From Methylobacterium durans (GTDB lineage: Bacteria; Pseudomonadota; Alphaproteobacteria; Rhizobiales; Beijerinckiaceae), in NCBI RefSeq assembly GCF_003173715.1, contig NZ_CP029550.1:1-64000 (forward strand): a DNA stretch of 64,000 bases. Reading direction: 5' to 3'. Positions within the stretch are counted from its first letter, which is position 1; every line of letters begins with the position of its first letter. A program made the translations under genes and the position numbers. The notes below the pieces were generated by a model. The model was not told the origin of the DNA, did no database searches, and saw only the letters and a list, made by a program, of their open reading frames with translations. Below are positions 8,990 to 17,593 of the stretch, one piece after another.

Positions 8990-10219
8990 CACCAGCGCTC
9001 CGGCAGGTCGACGAATTCTCGCCGCCTCACGCGCTCGGCCTCGGGCGCGGTCGGAGGCCCGACCCAATCGAGCGCGTCCGGTCCCTCCGAGCGCATCGGG
9101 TAGGTGACGATGGCGGCGTATTCCTGCTCGTAGCGCTCCGACGGCCATCGGATCTCGTACGCGCCGGCCCCGTCCGGCGCGTAGAGCGGGTTCAGGCGCA
9201 GATGCGTGCCCTCCCGCGGCAGGGTCAGGCCGTCGACGATCGCGCGCGGCGCCGGGCGCATCCCGGACCCGCCACCACCGAGAAGGCCTCGCAGCCCCGG
9301 ATCTCGGCCGGCAGGCGGGGCGCGGGGGCGCGGGTCTCCACGAGGGCCTGGGTCAGCTCGGCGTCGTCGTAGACGAGGGCGTCCGGGAACAGCTCCTCGA
9401 TCTCCTCCGCCGAGACGGCCCGGCCCGCCGAGAAGCCCGGGCGGTCGCTGTTGTGGATGTGGCTCAAGGCCAGCCAGCCGTCATCGCCCGCGTTCTGGCG
9501 CAGGCATTCGAGCAGACCCGCCTTGTCGTCGAGGAAATAGAAGGCGTCGTTGCAGACGACGAGATCGACCGGCGCGCCGCTGACGGGCCAGTGGGGCGAG
9601 GCCGCGTCGAAGCAGACGAGCTGCGCGCCCTCCCCACCACCCAGTGGCGGGCGACCCAGAGCTTGGCGAAGACCACGTCCGCACCCGCGACCTTGGCGCC
9701 GTGGCGCCTCAATTCGCGCAGGTAATGCCCGATGCCGCAGGCGAACTCGAAGACGCAGGCCGGGCCGTTCCAGTGCGCCTCCAGCAGGGCGAGGCCGGCC
9801 AGGAAGGTCGGGTCGCTCCAGCGGTGCAGGAAGTAGTCGCCGACGCGGCCCCAGCCGAGGAGGCGGACCGCGTCCCGCAGGCTGGCCTCCTCGCGACCGT
9901 GCACGAGGGCCGCGAGATCGGCCGGGTCCGCCGGCGGGCCGTTCCACCAATCGTCCTGGTCGGCGAGCAGCGCCACGAGCGCCTTCTCGCGGCCGTTCTC
10001 CGCACCCGCATCGTCGAGATGCGCCAGGACCTCGGCGATGAGGCCGTCCCGGCCGATGCGCAGGTACGGTATGCCGTCGATCACCGGCCAGCGCGCGCCG
10101 GTCTCGGCGTCGCGCAGCGAGTGCGGCGTGTCGGAGCGGAGCGCGTTGCCGGTCTCGGGCGAGGTCAGGGTGAAGGGGATCATGCTCTCTCTACCCGCCC
10201 CCGTCGCGTTTGCGATCAC
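8989..10219 (-). CDS. SAM-dependent methyltransferase with Trm112-like N-terminus, frameshifted
   Basis: Class I methyltransferase. An N-terminal block (TGARWPVIDGIPYLR) resembles the small Trm112-type module that often precedes UbiE-like methyltransferases. SAM motif I is VFEFACGIGHYLREL and the post-I strand is AGADVVFAKLW, followed by VDLVVCNDAFYFLDD as motif II. A C-terminal stretch of about 90 residues (from MRPAPRAIVDGL to FVDLPERW) has no clear family. Two breaks, near 9635 and 9275, put the parts in three frames; about 410 residues when joined. The start is either GTG at 10219, overlapping the previous stop (GTGA), or ATG at 10183, which begins closer to the conserved region. It would methylate an oxygen, nitrogen or sulfur of the pathway product; which is unknown. 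Confidence 0.75.
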
Positions 10220-11133
10220 GGGATGCGCATATCCTTCAGCACCCGATCATGGAACCCCTTCACCGGCCCGGCATGGACGAGTTCCATCTCGCCGAGCACG
10301 GTCTCCATGGTGAGCGAGGCGGCGCGCAGGTGCTGGGCGATCTGGAGGACCCGGTCGATCGCATCCGCCGCGTGGAAGGCGCGGCCCTCCGCGGTGGCGT
10401 CGTCGGGCAGAACCGCCCGCGCCCGCTCGATCGTCGCGCGCAGGGGCGGCTCGAGCGCGTCGAGCGCCCATTGCGTGGTCCGCGCCATGATCGGCCCGAG
10501 ATGGTCGCCGAGCAGCATCTCGCCGGTGAAGCCCGCATCCGGCATCGCCGCGTTGTGGAAATGGTGCGCCATCGCCGCCAGGAACACGGTGGTGGGGTCG
10601 GCCCGGTAGAACGGGCTCAGCACCACGCCGTAGACCGCGACCATCAGGCAGTGCTCAGCGTGATTCTCCGGCGGCTCCAACAGGATGCGGGGCTTGCCCG
10701 GGCAGGTCACGCCCGCCCGCGGCTGCTGCGCCAGCGCCGCGACGAAACCCGGCAGCGGACCGGCCACCAAGTTGTCCCGCTCTCGGAGCCGTTCACGCAG
10801 CCGTCCGCGCAGATCGGCCTCGACCTCGGGCGTCACCGCTTCGAAGCCCGCGACCAGCACGTCGCCGATCGCGGCCTCGGAGAGGCCCGCTGCCGCCAGG
10901 AAGGCGTCGTCGAGGTCGCAGAGTCGGCAGGCGGCGAGCGTCTTGGCGGTGATCTCCAGGGCCACGGCCTCGGGATCGGCCCCGCCTGTCAGAGCGCTCC
11001 AGCCCTGCGCGAAGAGACGCTCCGCGACCGAGCCCGTCCGTCCGGCCGAGCGGACGCGCTTGAGGTCGTTCAGCTCGACGAGAAGCTCGCGGAGCGCGAC
11101 GGGTGCTGCGGCGCCCTCGAACGGGCCCGGCAT
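10216..11133 (-). CDS. HD-superfamily-like helical protein
   Basis: A 305-residue all-helical protein with an HD-like metal site: ENHAEHCLMV, then AAMAHHFHNA, then LLGDHLGPIM and a late HAADAIDRV. The order and spacing resemble HD phosphohydrolases and the diiron HD oxygenases (PhnZ, myo-inositol oxygenase), but the central HD pair reads HH followed by FHN, so the usual metal-binding Asp is replaced or shifted. The N-terminal 130 residues have no recognised domain. The start ATG at 11133 shares one base with the stop of inositol-3-phosphate synthase. Direct coupling to that gene makes an inositol or inositol-phosphate substrate attractive, either dephosphorylating inositol-3-phosphate or oxidising inositol. 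This is inference; I cannot exclude a structural role. Confidence 0.55.
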   Translation of the reverse strand: MPGPFEGAAAPVALRELLVELNDLKRVRSAGRTGSVAERLFAQGWSALTGGADPEAVALEITAKTLAACRLCDLDDAFLAAAGLSEAAIGDVLVAGFEAVTPEVEADLRGRLRERLRERDNLVAGPLPGFVAALAQQPRAGVTCPGKPRILLEPPENHAEHCLMVAVYGVVLSPFYRADPTTVFLAAMAHHFHNAAMPDAGFTGEMLLGDHLGPIMARTTQWALDALEPPLRATIERARAVLPDDATAEGRAFHAADAIDRVLQIAQHLRAASLTMETVLGEMELVHAGPVKGFHDRVLKDMRIP

Positions 11134-12323
11134 CAGTGCACGCCGAGCCAGTCGAGCAGCATCTGCTCCTGCTTGCCGAAGGCGTGCTCCGGCCCGTGGC
11201 CGTTCTTCACCATCGGCGCCTTGAAGAAGGTCGAGAGCTGTTCCTGCACGCCGCCGTCGCCGCGCTTCTTGGCGAGGTCCAGCACGCGGGCGATCTCGAT
11301 GACGAGCGGCGCGGCCAGGATCGAGTCCTTGCAGAGGAAGTTCACCTTGATCTGCATCCGCTGGCCAAGGAAGCCGGTGACGTCGATGTTGTCCCAGGCT
11401 TCCTTGTCGTCGCCGCGGGGACGGTAATAGTGGATGTGCACGAGGTGGTCCTCGACCGGGTAGCCGAGGATCGAGTCGAGCACCGTGCCCTTGGTGTTGA
11501 GCTTCGATTGCAGCGAGCTCGGATCGTTGAGGGCGAGGCCGTCGCGGTTGCCCAGGATGTTCGTCGAGAACCAGCCGTCGACATGGAGGGCGCGGGCCTT
11601 CAGCGCCGGCGCCAGCACCGTCTTCATCATGGTCTGGCCCGTCTTGCCGTCCTTGCCGGCGACCGGGACGTTGAGCTCGCGCGCGAGTTCCAGGAGAGCG
11701 GGGACGTCGGCCGCGACGCTCGGGGTGAAATTCGCGTACGGCACGCCGCTCTTGATCGCCGCGTAGGCGTAGAGCATCGCCGGGCTGATCGACTCGTCGC
11801 TCGCATCGAGACCCTTCTCGAAGGCGGCCGAGGAGTTCAGCACCGGCTCGCTGAGATCGGGCCAGCGCTCGGTCGAGGCGAGGTTGACGACGACCACCTC
11901 GTCGAGGTTGCTCTCCTGGCGGAACCGACGCAGGTCGTTGGCGATGATCGAGACCGTTTCGCGGTGATCCTTGGCGACGATGCGGTTGCCACCGTCGATG
12001 TTCTTGCAGAACTTGGCGCTGCCGACCGCCGGCCAGGGCGTGATGCCCTTCAGGACCTGGGCGCCGTTCTCGATGTCCTGCTTGGTGAGCACGCCGTGGC
12101 CCGCCGCGGCGGAGGCGAGGTCGTCGCTGTTGAGGTCCCAGCCGCCGAAGACGAGATCCTTGTAGTCGGCCATGCCGGCGACGGGGACGTTCGCGAGCGG
12201 CAGGCCGTCGAGCCTGTTCGATCCCGATTTGATCATCTCGATGCCGGCGATCGCTGTGGTGGCGACGGCGCCACCCATGCCAACGAACGCAACGCCGACG
12301 CGGCGACCGGTCTGCATGCTCAT
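11133..12323 (-). CDS. ino1: Inositol-3-phosphate synthase
   Basis: NAD-dependent synthase converting glucose 6-phosphate to 1L-myo-inositol 3-phosphate (same compound as 1D-inositol 3-phosphate). At 396 residues it has the short bacterial/archaeal length. Signatures: N-terminal NAD site VAFVGMGGAVATT, GKDGKTGQTMMKTVLAPA (catalytic Lys region), NILGNRDGLALNDP, and KDSILAAPLVIEIARVLD near the C-terminus. It is the first gene of the minus-strand operon running to 2821 and therefore likely sets the theme of the pathway. Start ATG at 12323 precedes MQTGRRVGVAFVG. Inositol synthesis is uncommon in alphaproteobacteria without a dedicated product, which is why the neighbours matter. Confidence 0.95.
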   Translation of the reverse strand: MSMQTGRRVGVAFVGMGGAVATTAIAGIEMIKSGSNRLDGLPLANVPVAGMADYKDLVFGGWDLNSDDLASAAAGHGVLTKQDIENGAQVLKGITPWPAVGSAKFCKNIDGGNRIVAKDHRETVSIIANDLRRFRQESNLDEVVVVNLASTERWPDLSEPVLNSSAAFEKGLDASDESISPAMLYAYAAIKSGVPYANFTPSVAADVPALLELARELNVPVAGKDGKTGQTMMKTVLAPALKARALHVDGWFSTNILGNRDGLALNDPSSLQSKLNTKGTVLDSILGYPVEDHLVHIHYYRPRGDDKEAWDNIDVTGFLGQRMQIKVNFLCKDSILAAPLVIEIARVLDLAKKRGDGGVQEQLSTFFKAPMVKNGHGPEHAFGKQEQMLLDWLGVH

Positions 12324-12702
12324 CGGAACCGAACTTCCTTGCTGTGAAGACGCGGGGGCGTCGGACGGGCCAGGAGAGCCAGCCCCGCGTGGGACTAGGT
12401 AACTGGCTCCGCCAGGCTTCGTTCCAAGCCCCGCTCGGACAAATTTCTGCCTCCGTTCCCCTGAACCGCGCCCGAACGAGCCGTTAAAAATTCGTGAAAG
12501 CGCAGAGTTAACCGACTCTTAAGGGTGCCACGGTTGGATCACCCGGTCGTCCCATTGTGGACACAGCGGGCGGCGACATAGCCGCCACTTGATCGAAGCC
12601 GCGCCCAAGCAAGCCGCGGCACGACAAAGGAAGAATGATGGGGGTTTTCCGGAGCCGGCGCATTGCGCCGACGACGCGAGCCGTCTCGTGCCTGGCGAGA
12701 CT
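12324..12702. other. Divergent intergenic region, ino1 / SLT gene
   Basis: The control region between the ino1 operon (minus) and the SLT transglycosylase gene (plus). It contains a CtrA-like box at 12508-12522. It also has a strong purine-rich ribosome-binding site (AAAGGAAG, 12626-12633) two bases before ATGATG at 12635. The stretch 12420-12530 is clearly richer in A and T than its surroundings, as expected of promoters. Confidence 0.6.
12508..12522 (+). promoter_or_regulatory. CtrA-box-like site TTAA-N7-TTAA
   Basis: TTAA CCGACTC TTAA matches the spacing of the alphaproteobacterial CtrA binding consensus TTAA-N7-TTAA. It lies about 195 bp before the SLT transglycosylase GTG start and 185 bp before ino1. 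A cell-cycle-timed peptidoglycan hydrolase would be a sensible CtrA target. Only one site is seen and it is short, so chance occurrence is possible. Confidence 0.45.
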
Positions 12703-13764
12703 GTGGATCAAGATCAGACCGTAGCGTGGCTGCTGCGGGCCGAGCCGAAAAGACAGGGCCGACGCCGTGCCAATATTCGCCGTCGTCTGCTGACGACTAT
12801 GCTAGCCGGTCTCGTCGGCTTCAGTTTGCCGCAGAGCGCGCTGGCCCCGGCCTCCGCCCACGACCGCATCGACGAGCGCGCCTTCGCGGCCCGCGATCTC
12901 GCGAGCCGGACGGGCCCGGAGAGGCCGTCCGACTGGGGCGGCGTGCCACTGCTCGACCAGGAGCCGGCCACCACGGCCCTCATCGCGAGCGATCTCGCCG
13001 CCCTGCCCCAGCCCCGCACCGGAACCGGGGACGAGATCCTTCGCTTCGGCGAGATGAGCGTGCCGCGCTCGATCGTCGAGACGATCCTGCGCGCCTCCGC
13101 CGAGGCCGGGGTCGACCCCGTCTACATGATGGCGCTCGCCGACAAGGAGTCGAGCTTCTCGACCCGGGCCAAGGCCGCGACCTCGTCCGCCGAGGGCCTG
13201 TTCCAGTTCGTCGCCGCGACCTGGCTGGAGATGATCCGCGACTTCGGTGCCCGCTACGGCTACGAGGATGAGGCCGCCGCCGTCACCGGCCGGGGCGGCG
13301 CGATCACCGTCTCGGGCGAGGGCATGCGCGAGCGGGTGCTGCGCCTGCGCCGCGACCCCTACGTCGCCTGCCTGATGGCGGCCGAGCTGATCAAGCGCGA
13401 TCGCGCCCGGATCGAGGCCCGGATCGGGCGCGACCTGAAGACATCGGAACTCTACCTCGCCCATTTCTTCGGCACGTCGAGCGCCGGCCGCTTCCTGGCG
13501 CTGAGCGCCGAGCAGCCGGGCATCGTCGCCTCGAAGGAGTTCCGCAGCGCGGCCCGGGCGAACCGCTCCCTGTTCACGGAGAAGGCCGGCAAGGGCCGCC
13601 GCGGCCTGACGGTCGCCGAGGTCTACGAGAAGATCGACGACATGATCGACCGCCGCCTCAACCAGTACGAGGGCGTCGCGGCCCTCGCCGAGACCTTGGT
13701 GAGAGATGTGCGTGAGGACGGCCGCGTGAAGATCACCGACGCCTCGCTGCCCGAGATCCGCTGA
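12703..13764 (+). CDS. Lytic transglycosylase, SLT domain
   Basis: Exported peptidoglycan lytic transglycosylase. A basic N-terminus and hydrophobic segment (LLTTMLAGLVGFSLPQSALA) with a possible cleavage after ASA form the signal. The SLT core runs from SIVETILRASAEAGVDPVYM through DKESSF (catalytic Glu) to SAEGLFQFVAATW, and the C-terminal half has LYLAHFFGTSSAGRFL, typical of this fold. The start is uncertain. GTG at 12703 (VDQDQTVAWLL) is used here, but the frame is open upstream to 12589, and ATGATG at 12635 with a strong ribosome-binding site sits in another frame that stops at about 12722. A single-base error near 12715 would make that ATG the true start. It ends 20 bp from a convergent exporter gene. 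Confidence 0.8.
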   Translation: MDQDQTVAWLLRAEPKRQGRRRANIRRRLLTTMLAGLVGFSLPQSALAPASAHDRIDERAFAARDLASRTGPERPSDWGGVPLLDQEPATTALIASDLAALPQPRTGTGDEILRFGEMSVPRSIVETILRASAEAGVDPVYMMALADKESSFSTRAKAATSSAEGLFQFVAATWLEMIRDFGARYGYEDEAAAVTGRGGAITVSGEGMRERVLRLRRDPYVACLMAAELIKRDRARIEARIGRDLKTSELYLAHFFGTSSAGRFLALSAEQPGIVASKEFRSAARANRSLFTEKAGKGRRGLTVAEVYEKIDDMIDRRLNQYEGVAALAETLVRDVREDGRVKITDASLPEIR

Positions 13765-13783
13765 GGCTCGTTCCAGCTGGCCG

Positions 13784-15413
13784 TCAGTGGCCGGCCGGCG
13801 CCTCGCCCTCGCGCTTGACCCGGCTCAGGATCATCGCGAGGGGCACGGCCGACGCCGAGACGAGGGCCAGCGCCCAGAACACGTCGATATAGGCTAAGAA
13901 CGCGACCTGCTGGGCGAGCTGCTGGCCGATCCAGGCGGTGGCCTGCCCCTGCGCGTCGACGCCGGCCGCCCCGTGCTGCGCGAAGTAGCGCGTGGCCCGC
14001 GCGAGCGTCTCCTGGTAGGCGGGCTCGGTCGGCGTGATGTGCTCCACGAGCCGGCTCTGGTGGAATTGCTGGCGGTAGGCGAGGATGTTCTGCGCCAGCG
14101 AGACGCCCATCGAGCCGCCGACGTTGCGGGCGACGTTGATCAGCGCCGAGGCCTGATCCGTCTGCGAGGGGTCGATGCCCTCGTACGAGGCGGCCGTGAT
14201 CGAGATGAAGATCATCGGCAGGCCGATGCCGATATAGATGCGCGACCACGCGAAGAACCAGAACGTGCTGTCGCCGTAGAGGCGCGTGAGGTCGTACATC
14301 GCGAAGGCGACGATCGTGGCGCCCGCGGCGATCAGGTATTTCGGCTGTATCGTGCCCGAGACGCGCCCGATCACGAGCATCATGAACACCGTGACGAGGC
14401 CGCCCGGCGCCAGCGCGAGGCCGGCGAGCGTCGCCGTGTAGCCGAAGTAATCCTGCACGATCTGCGGGATGAACTGCGTCGTCGCGATCAGGATCGCGCC
14501 GGTGGCGAGCATCACGAGGAAGCAGGCGCCGAACTGGCGCTTGCCGAGAAGCCGCAGGTCGACGACCGGGTTCTTGCGGGTCAGCTCCCAGGGAATCATC
14601 AGGACGAAGGCGAGGACGCTCAGGATCGCGAAGGTGACGATCAGGTTCGAGCCGAACCAGTCCTTGCGCTGCCCCTCGTCGAGGACGACCTCAAGCGAGC
14701 CGAGGAAGGTCGCCACCAGCAGGAAGCCGATCAGGTCGAAGCGCACGCCCTCGCGCCGCAGCCGGCGACGCTCCCGCTTCGCCGAATCCGGATCCTCCAG
14801 CAGGACGTACATCAGGCCGAGGGCGAGCAGGCCGATCGGCCCGTTGATCAGGAAGCACCAGTGCCAGGACACGTTGTCCGAGAGCCAGCCGCCGAGCGTC
14901 GGCCCGACCACGGGCGCCACCACCACCGCGAGCCCGTAGAGGGCGAAGGCCTGCCCCCGCTTCCGGGGCGGGAAGGAATCCGCCAGGATCGACTGCGCCA
15001 GCGGCGCCATGCCGCCGCCGCCCAGCCCCTGCAGCACCCGGAAGACGAGGAGTGATCGCAGGTTCCAGGCGAAGCCGCACAGAACCGAAGCGACGGTGAA
15101 GAGCGCCACGCTCCACATGAAGAACGCCTTGCGGCCGTAGCGCTTGGCAAGGAAGCTCGAGGCGGTGAGGACGATGGCGTTGGCCACGAGGTAGCTTGTC
15201 ACCACCCAGGCCGCCTCGTCGGGGCCGACCGCGAGGCCGCCGGAAATGTAGCGGAGCGCGACGTTCGCGATCGTCGTGTCGAGCACCTCCATGAAGGTCG
15301 CGAGCGACACGACGAGGGCGATGGCCCACGGGCTGTGCCCGCCCGCCGCCTTCGGCAACGCCCCGGATCTTGATCCCGACCGACCCCCCCGCCGCGGCGG
15401 CGCCCACGCTCAT
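13784..15413 (-). CDS. emrB: DHA2-family (EmrB/QacA) MFS multidrug exporter
   Basis: Fourteen-span major facilitator drug:proton antiporter of about 540 residues. MEVLDTTIANVAL in the first helix is the classic motif D1 of the 14-span group. FLAKRYGRKAFF is motif A, and APVVGPTLGGWLSDNVSW is motif C of antiporters. The conserved region begins in a frame whose first possible codon is TTG at 15358, but ATG at 15413 overlaps the emrA stop by ATGA and is surely the intended start. It is out of frame by one surplus base, most simply in the run of seven C at 15384-15390. Repaired, the N-terminus reads MSVGAAAAGGRSGS. It works with the adjacent EmrA adaptor and an outer-membrane channel. Confidence 0.9.
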
Positions 15414-16636
15414 CGCACCCGCACCGTAGGAACGATCGACATGCCGGGTCCGATCGAGACGTCGCGGGGCCAGTCGTCGACGACGATCTTCACCGGGATG
15501 CGCTGGACGACCTTGACGTAATTGCCGGTGGCGTTCTGGGCCGGCAGCAGGCTGAAGGCGGTCCCCGAGCCAGGCTGCACCGAGTCGACCCGGCCGTGGA
15601 TCTTGCGGTTCGGGTAGGCGTCGATCTCGATCTCGGCGCTCTGACCCGGCCGCATGTCGGTGATCTGCGTCTCCTTGTAGTTCGCCGTCACCCATTTCTC
15701 GTCGGGAACGAAGGTCGAGAGCGATTGACCGGCCTGCGCAAACTGGCCCTTGGCGCCGGAGAGCTGGACGATGCGGCCGGGCTGAGCGGCCATCACCGTC
15801 GTGTAGCCGAGGTTGAGTTCGGCCTGTGCGGCCTGGGCGCGGGCGGTGGCGAGGCTAGCCTCCGCGCTCGCCCGCTGCGCCTCCAGCGAACCGATCTGCT
15901 TCTGCGCCGAGATGACGCTCGCCCGCGCCCTCTGCAGCGAGGCTTCCTGCTGCTCCAAGTTCGAGGTCGATTGCTGCGATTGCTGAACCGTGCCGGCGCC
16001 GCGCGTAGCGAGGTCCTTGTAGCGGGCGGCATCCGCCTTGGCGAAGTCGAGGGCGGCCTGCGTCTGGGTCACCTGCACGCTCGCGACGTCGATCTGCGCC
16101 TTCTGCGCCTCGATCTGCGCGTCCACGTTCTGGATCGAGGCCTCTGCCGAGGCGATCTGCGCCTGCGCCTGCCGGACGGCCACGTCGTAATCGCGCCGGT
16201 CGATCTGGAAGAGCGTGGTGCCGGCCTCGACGTGCTGATTGTCGGTGACCGGCACGTCGACGACGTACCCCGAGACCTTCGGAGCGATCGTGAACTGGCG
16301 CGCATCCACGAAGGCGTCGTCGGTCGATTCGTAGGGGTGCAGGGAGACGAGCCAGTAGAGGTAGCCCGCGACGCCGAGGGCGATCACGGCAAGCGCGCCG
16401 AGGCCGAACCAGATCGGGTGACGGCGGATCACGCTCGGGCGCTTCCCCTTCGCCCGTTCGTCATCGTCGTGACGTTTTCCGGCTTGGTCGCCCTCGGAAT
16501 CGGAGGCCTGCCCGCCGTCGGATCCCTCGCGGGCCACCCCGGCCCCGTCGAGGTTCAGGACGTCGCGGGCGCTTGCGCGCGCAGCATCGTGGGGTCGAGC
16601 GCCGTCCTGCGGCGCGCCCTGCCGGTCATCAAGCAT
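15410..16636 (-). CDS. emrA: EmrA/HlyD-type membrane fusion protein
   Basis: Periplasmic adaptor linking the EmrB-type exporter to an outer-membrane channel. A cytoplasmic N-terminus rich in Asp/Arg/Lys precedes one membrane span (IWFGLGALAVIALGVAGYLYWL). Then come the first lipoyl half (YVVDVPVTDNQHVEAGTTLF), a long coiled coil rich in Gln/Ala, the second lipoyl half (GRIVQLSGAKGQFAQAGQSL) and the beta-barrel ending in PVKIVVDDWPRDVSIGPGMS. The length of 408 residues is usual. ATG at 16636 was chosen over an upstream in-frame codon at 16729 because the upstream part lacks conserved character. The stop overlaps the emrB start. Confidence 0.88.
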   Translation of the reverse strand: MLDDRQGAPQDGARPHDAARASARDVLNLDGAGVAREGSDGGQASDSEGDQAGKRHDDDERAKGKRPSVIRRHPIWFGLGALAVIALGVAGYLYWLVSLHPYESTDDAFVDARQFTIAPKVSGYVVDVPVTDNQHVEAGTTLFQIDRRDYDVAVRQAQAQIASAEASIQNVDAQIEAQKAQIDVASVQVTQTQAALDFAKADAARYKDLATRGAGTVQQSQQSTSNLEQQEASLQRARASVISAQKQIGSLEAQRASAEASLATARAQAAQAELNLGYTTVMAAQPGRIVQLSGAKGQFAQAGQSLSTFVPDEKWVTANYKETQITDMRPGQSAEIEIDAYPNRKIHGRVDSVQPGSGTAFSLLPAQNATGNYVKVVQRIPVKIVVDDWPRDVSIGPGMSIVPTVRVR

Positions 16637-16845
16637 CGGTCCATCGTCCGCAAACGTTCCGAAGCCGCGCGAACGACCCGAAACCCTCGATAACCCGCCT
16701 CGTCCCTGCAAAGACTGACGGGCGCGCAAGGTTCCGCTCGGCCTCGACAGGGCTGGACTGCTGGAAACGCCGCCGCGTGCGATGCGGTCAGCGGCCGAGA
16801 TCCGGCTTCGCGGTCCCTTTCCGCCCCCTCGGAGGAGCTTCTGCC

Positions 16846-17529
16846 ATGACGACCGGCAACCCCATCAACCCTCCCCACATTGCGGGCGCGACTCCGGCCG
16901 TGCCGCCCCTCGTCGGCGCCGCCCGCCTCGACGCGATGAGCATGGTGCTCGCGCGCAACTGGTGGCTGGTGGCACTTCGCGGACTCTGCGCCATCCTGTT
17001 CGGTGTGATCAGCCTCGTGGCGCCGCTCGCCACGATCCTCACACTCGTGATCTTTTTCGCAGCCTACATGCTGGTCGACGGCGTGGTCGGCATCGTCGCC
17101 GCGGTGCGGGCGGCGCAGCGCCAGGAACGCTGGGGGCTGCTCCTGTTCGAGGGCCTGCTCGACATCGTCGTCGGCGTCGTCGCCTTCCTGATGCCGGCGG
17201 CCGCGGTCTGGGCCTTCGTCTACCTCGTGGCGCTGTGGGCGCTCGTCACCGGCGGCCTGATGCTCGCCGCCTCCTTCCGGCTGCACCTGAATTACGGCCG
17301 CTGGTGGCTGGCGCTCGGCGGCGTGATCTCGATCCTGTTCGGGATCGCGCTGCTCATCAATCCGGGCATGTCGGCTGTGGTGCTGACGTGGTGGATGGGC
17401 GGCTACGCCGTCGCCTTCGGCATCATGCTGCTGATCCTCGCCTTCCGCCTGCGCGGACGGCACGAGGAGGCCGGACGGCCGATGCCGAGCGCGCCCGGGG
17501 GCGCGACGCCGCCCGCCCCCGCCGCGTAG
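16846..17529 (+). CDS. HdeD/DUF308-family membrane protein
   Basis: A 227-residue integral membrane protein with six hydrophobic segments in three pairs, the DUF308 pattern. Examples are WWLVALRGLCAILFGVISLVAPL, WGLLLFEGLLDIVVGVVAFL and WWLALGGVISILFGIALLI, where the recurring RG..A.LFG motif is seen in each unit. The E. coli relative HdeD is linked to acid resistance at high cell density; function here is unproven. Start ATG at 16846 follows GGAGGAG at 16831-16837. The C-terminus is a Pro/Ala-rich tail. Confidence 0.85.
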   Translation: MTTGNPINPPHIAGATPAVPPLVGAARLDAMSMVLARNWWLVALRGLCAILFGVISLVAPLATILTLVIFFAAYMLVDGVVGIVAAVRAAQRQERWGLLLFEGLLDIVVGVVAFLMPAAAVWAFVYLVALWALVTGGLMLAASFRLHLNYGRWWLALGGVISILFGIALLINPGMSAVVLTWWMGGYAVAFGIMLLILAFRLRGRHEEAGRPMPSAPGGATPPAPAA

Positions 17530-17593
17530 CGCCGCCCGCCTCATCCGGTCTAAAAGGGCGGCCCCGCACATTCTGGCCGGCGTCCCGCGCCGG

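Noticed and set aside
2821..12323. Mycothiol biosynthesis operon
   Set aside because: Only MshA-like and MshB-like steps plus inositol-phosphate synthase are present. There is no cysteine ligase (MshC) or acetyltransferase (MshD), and YcaO, Gfo/Idh and TIM-barrel enzymes are not part of that pathway.
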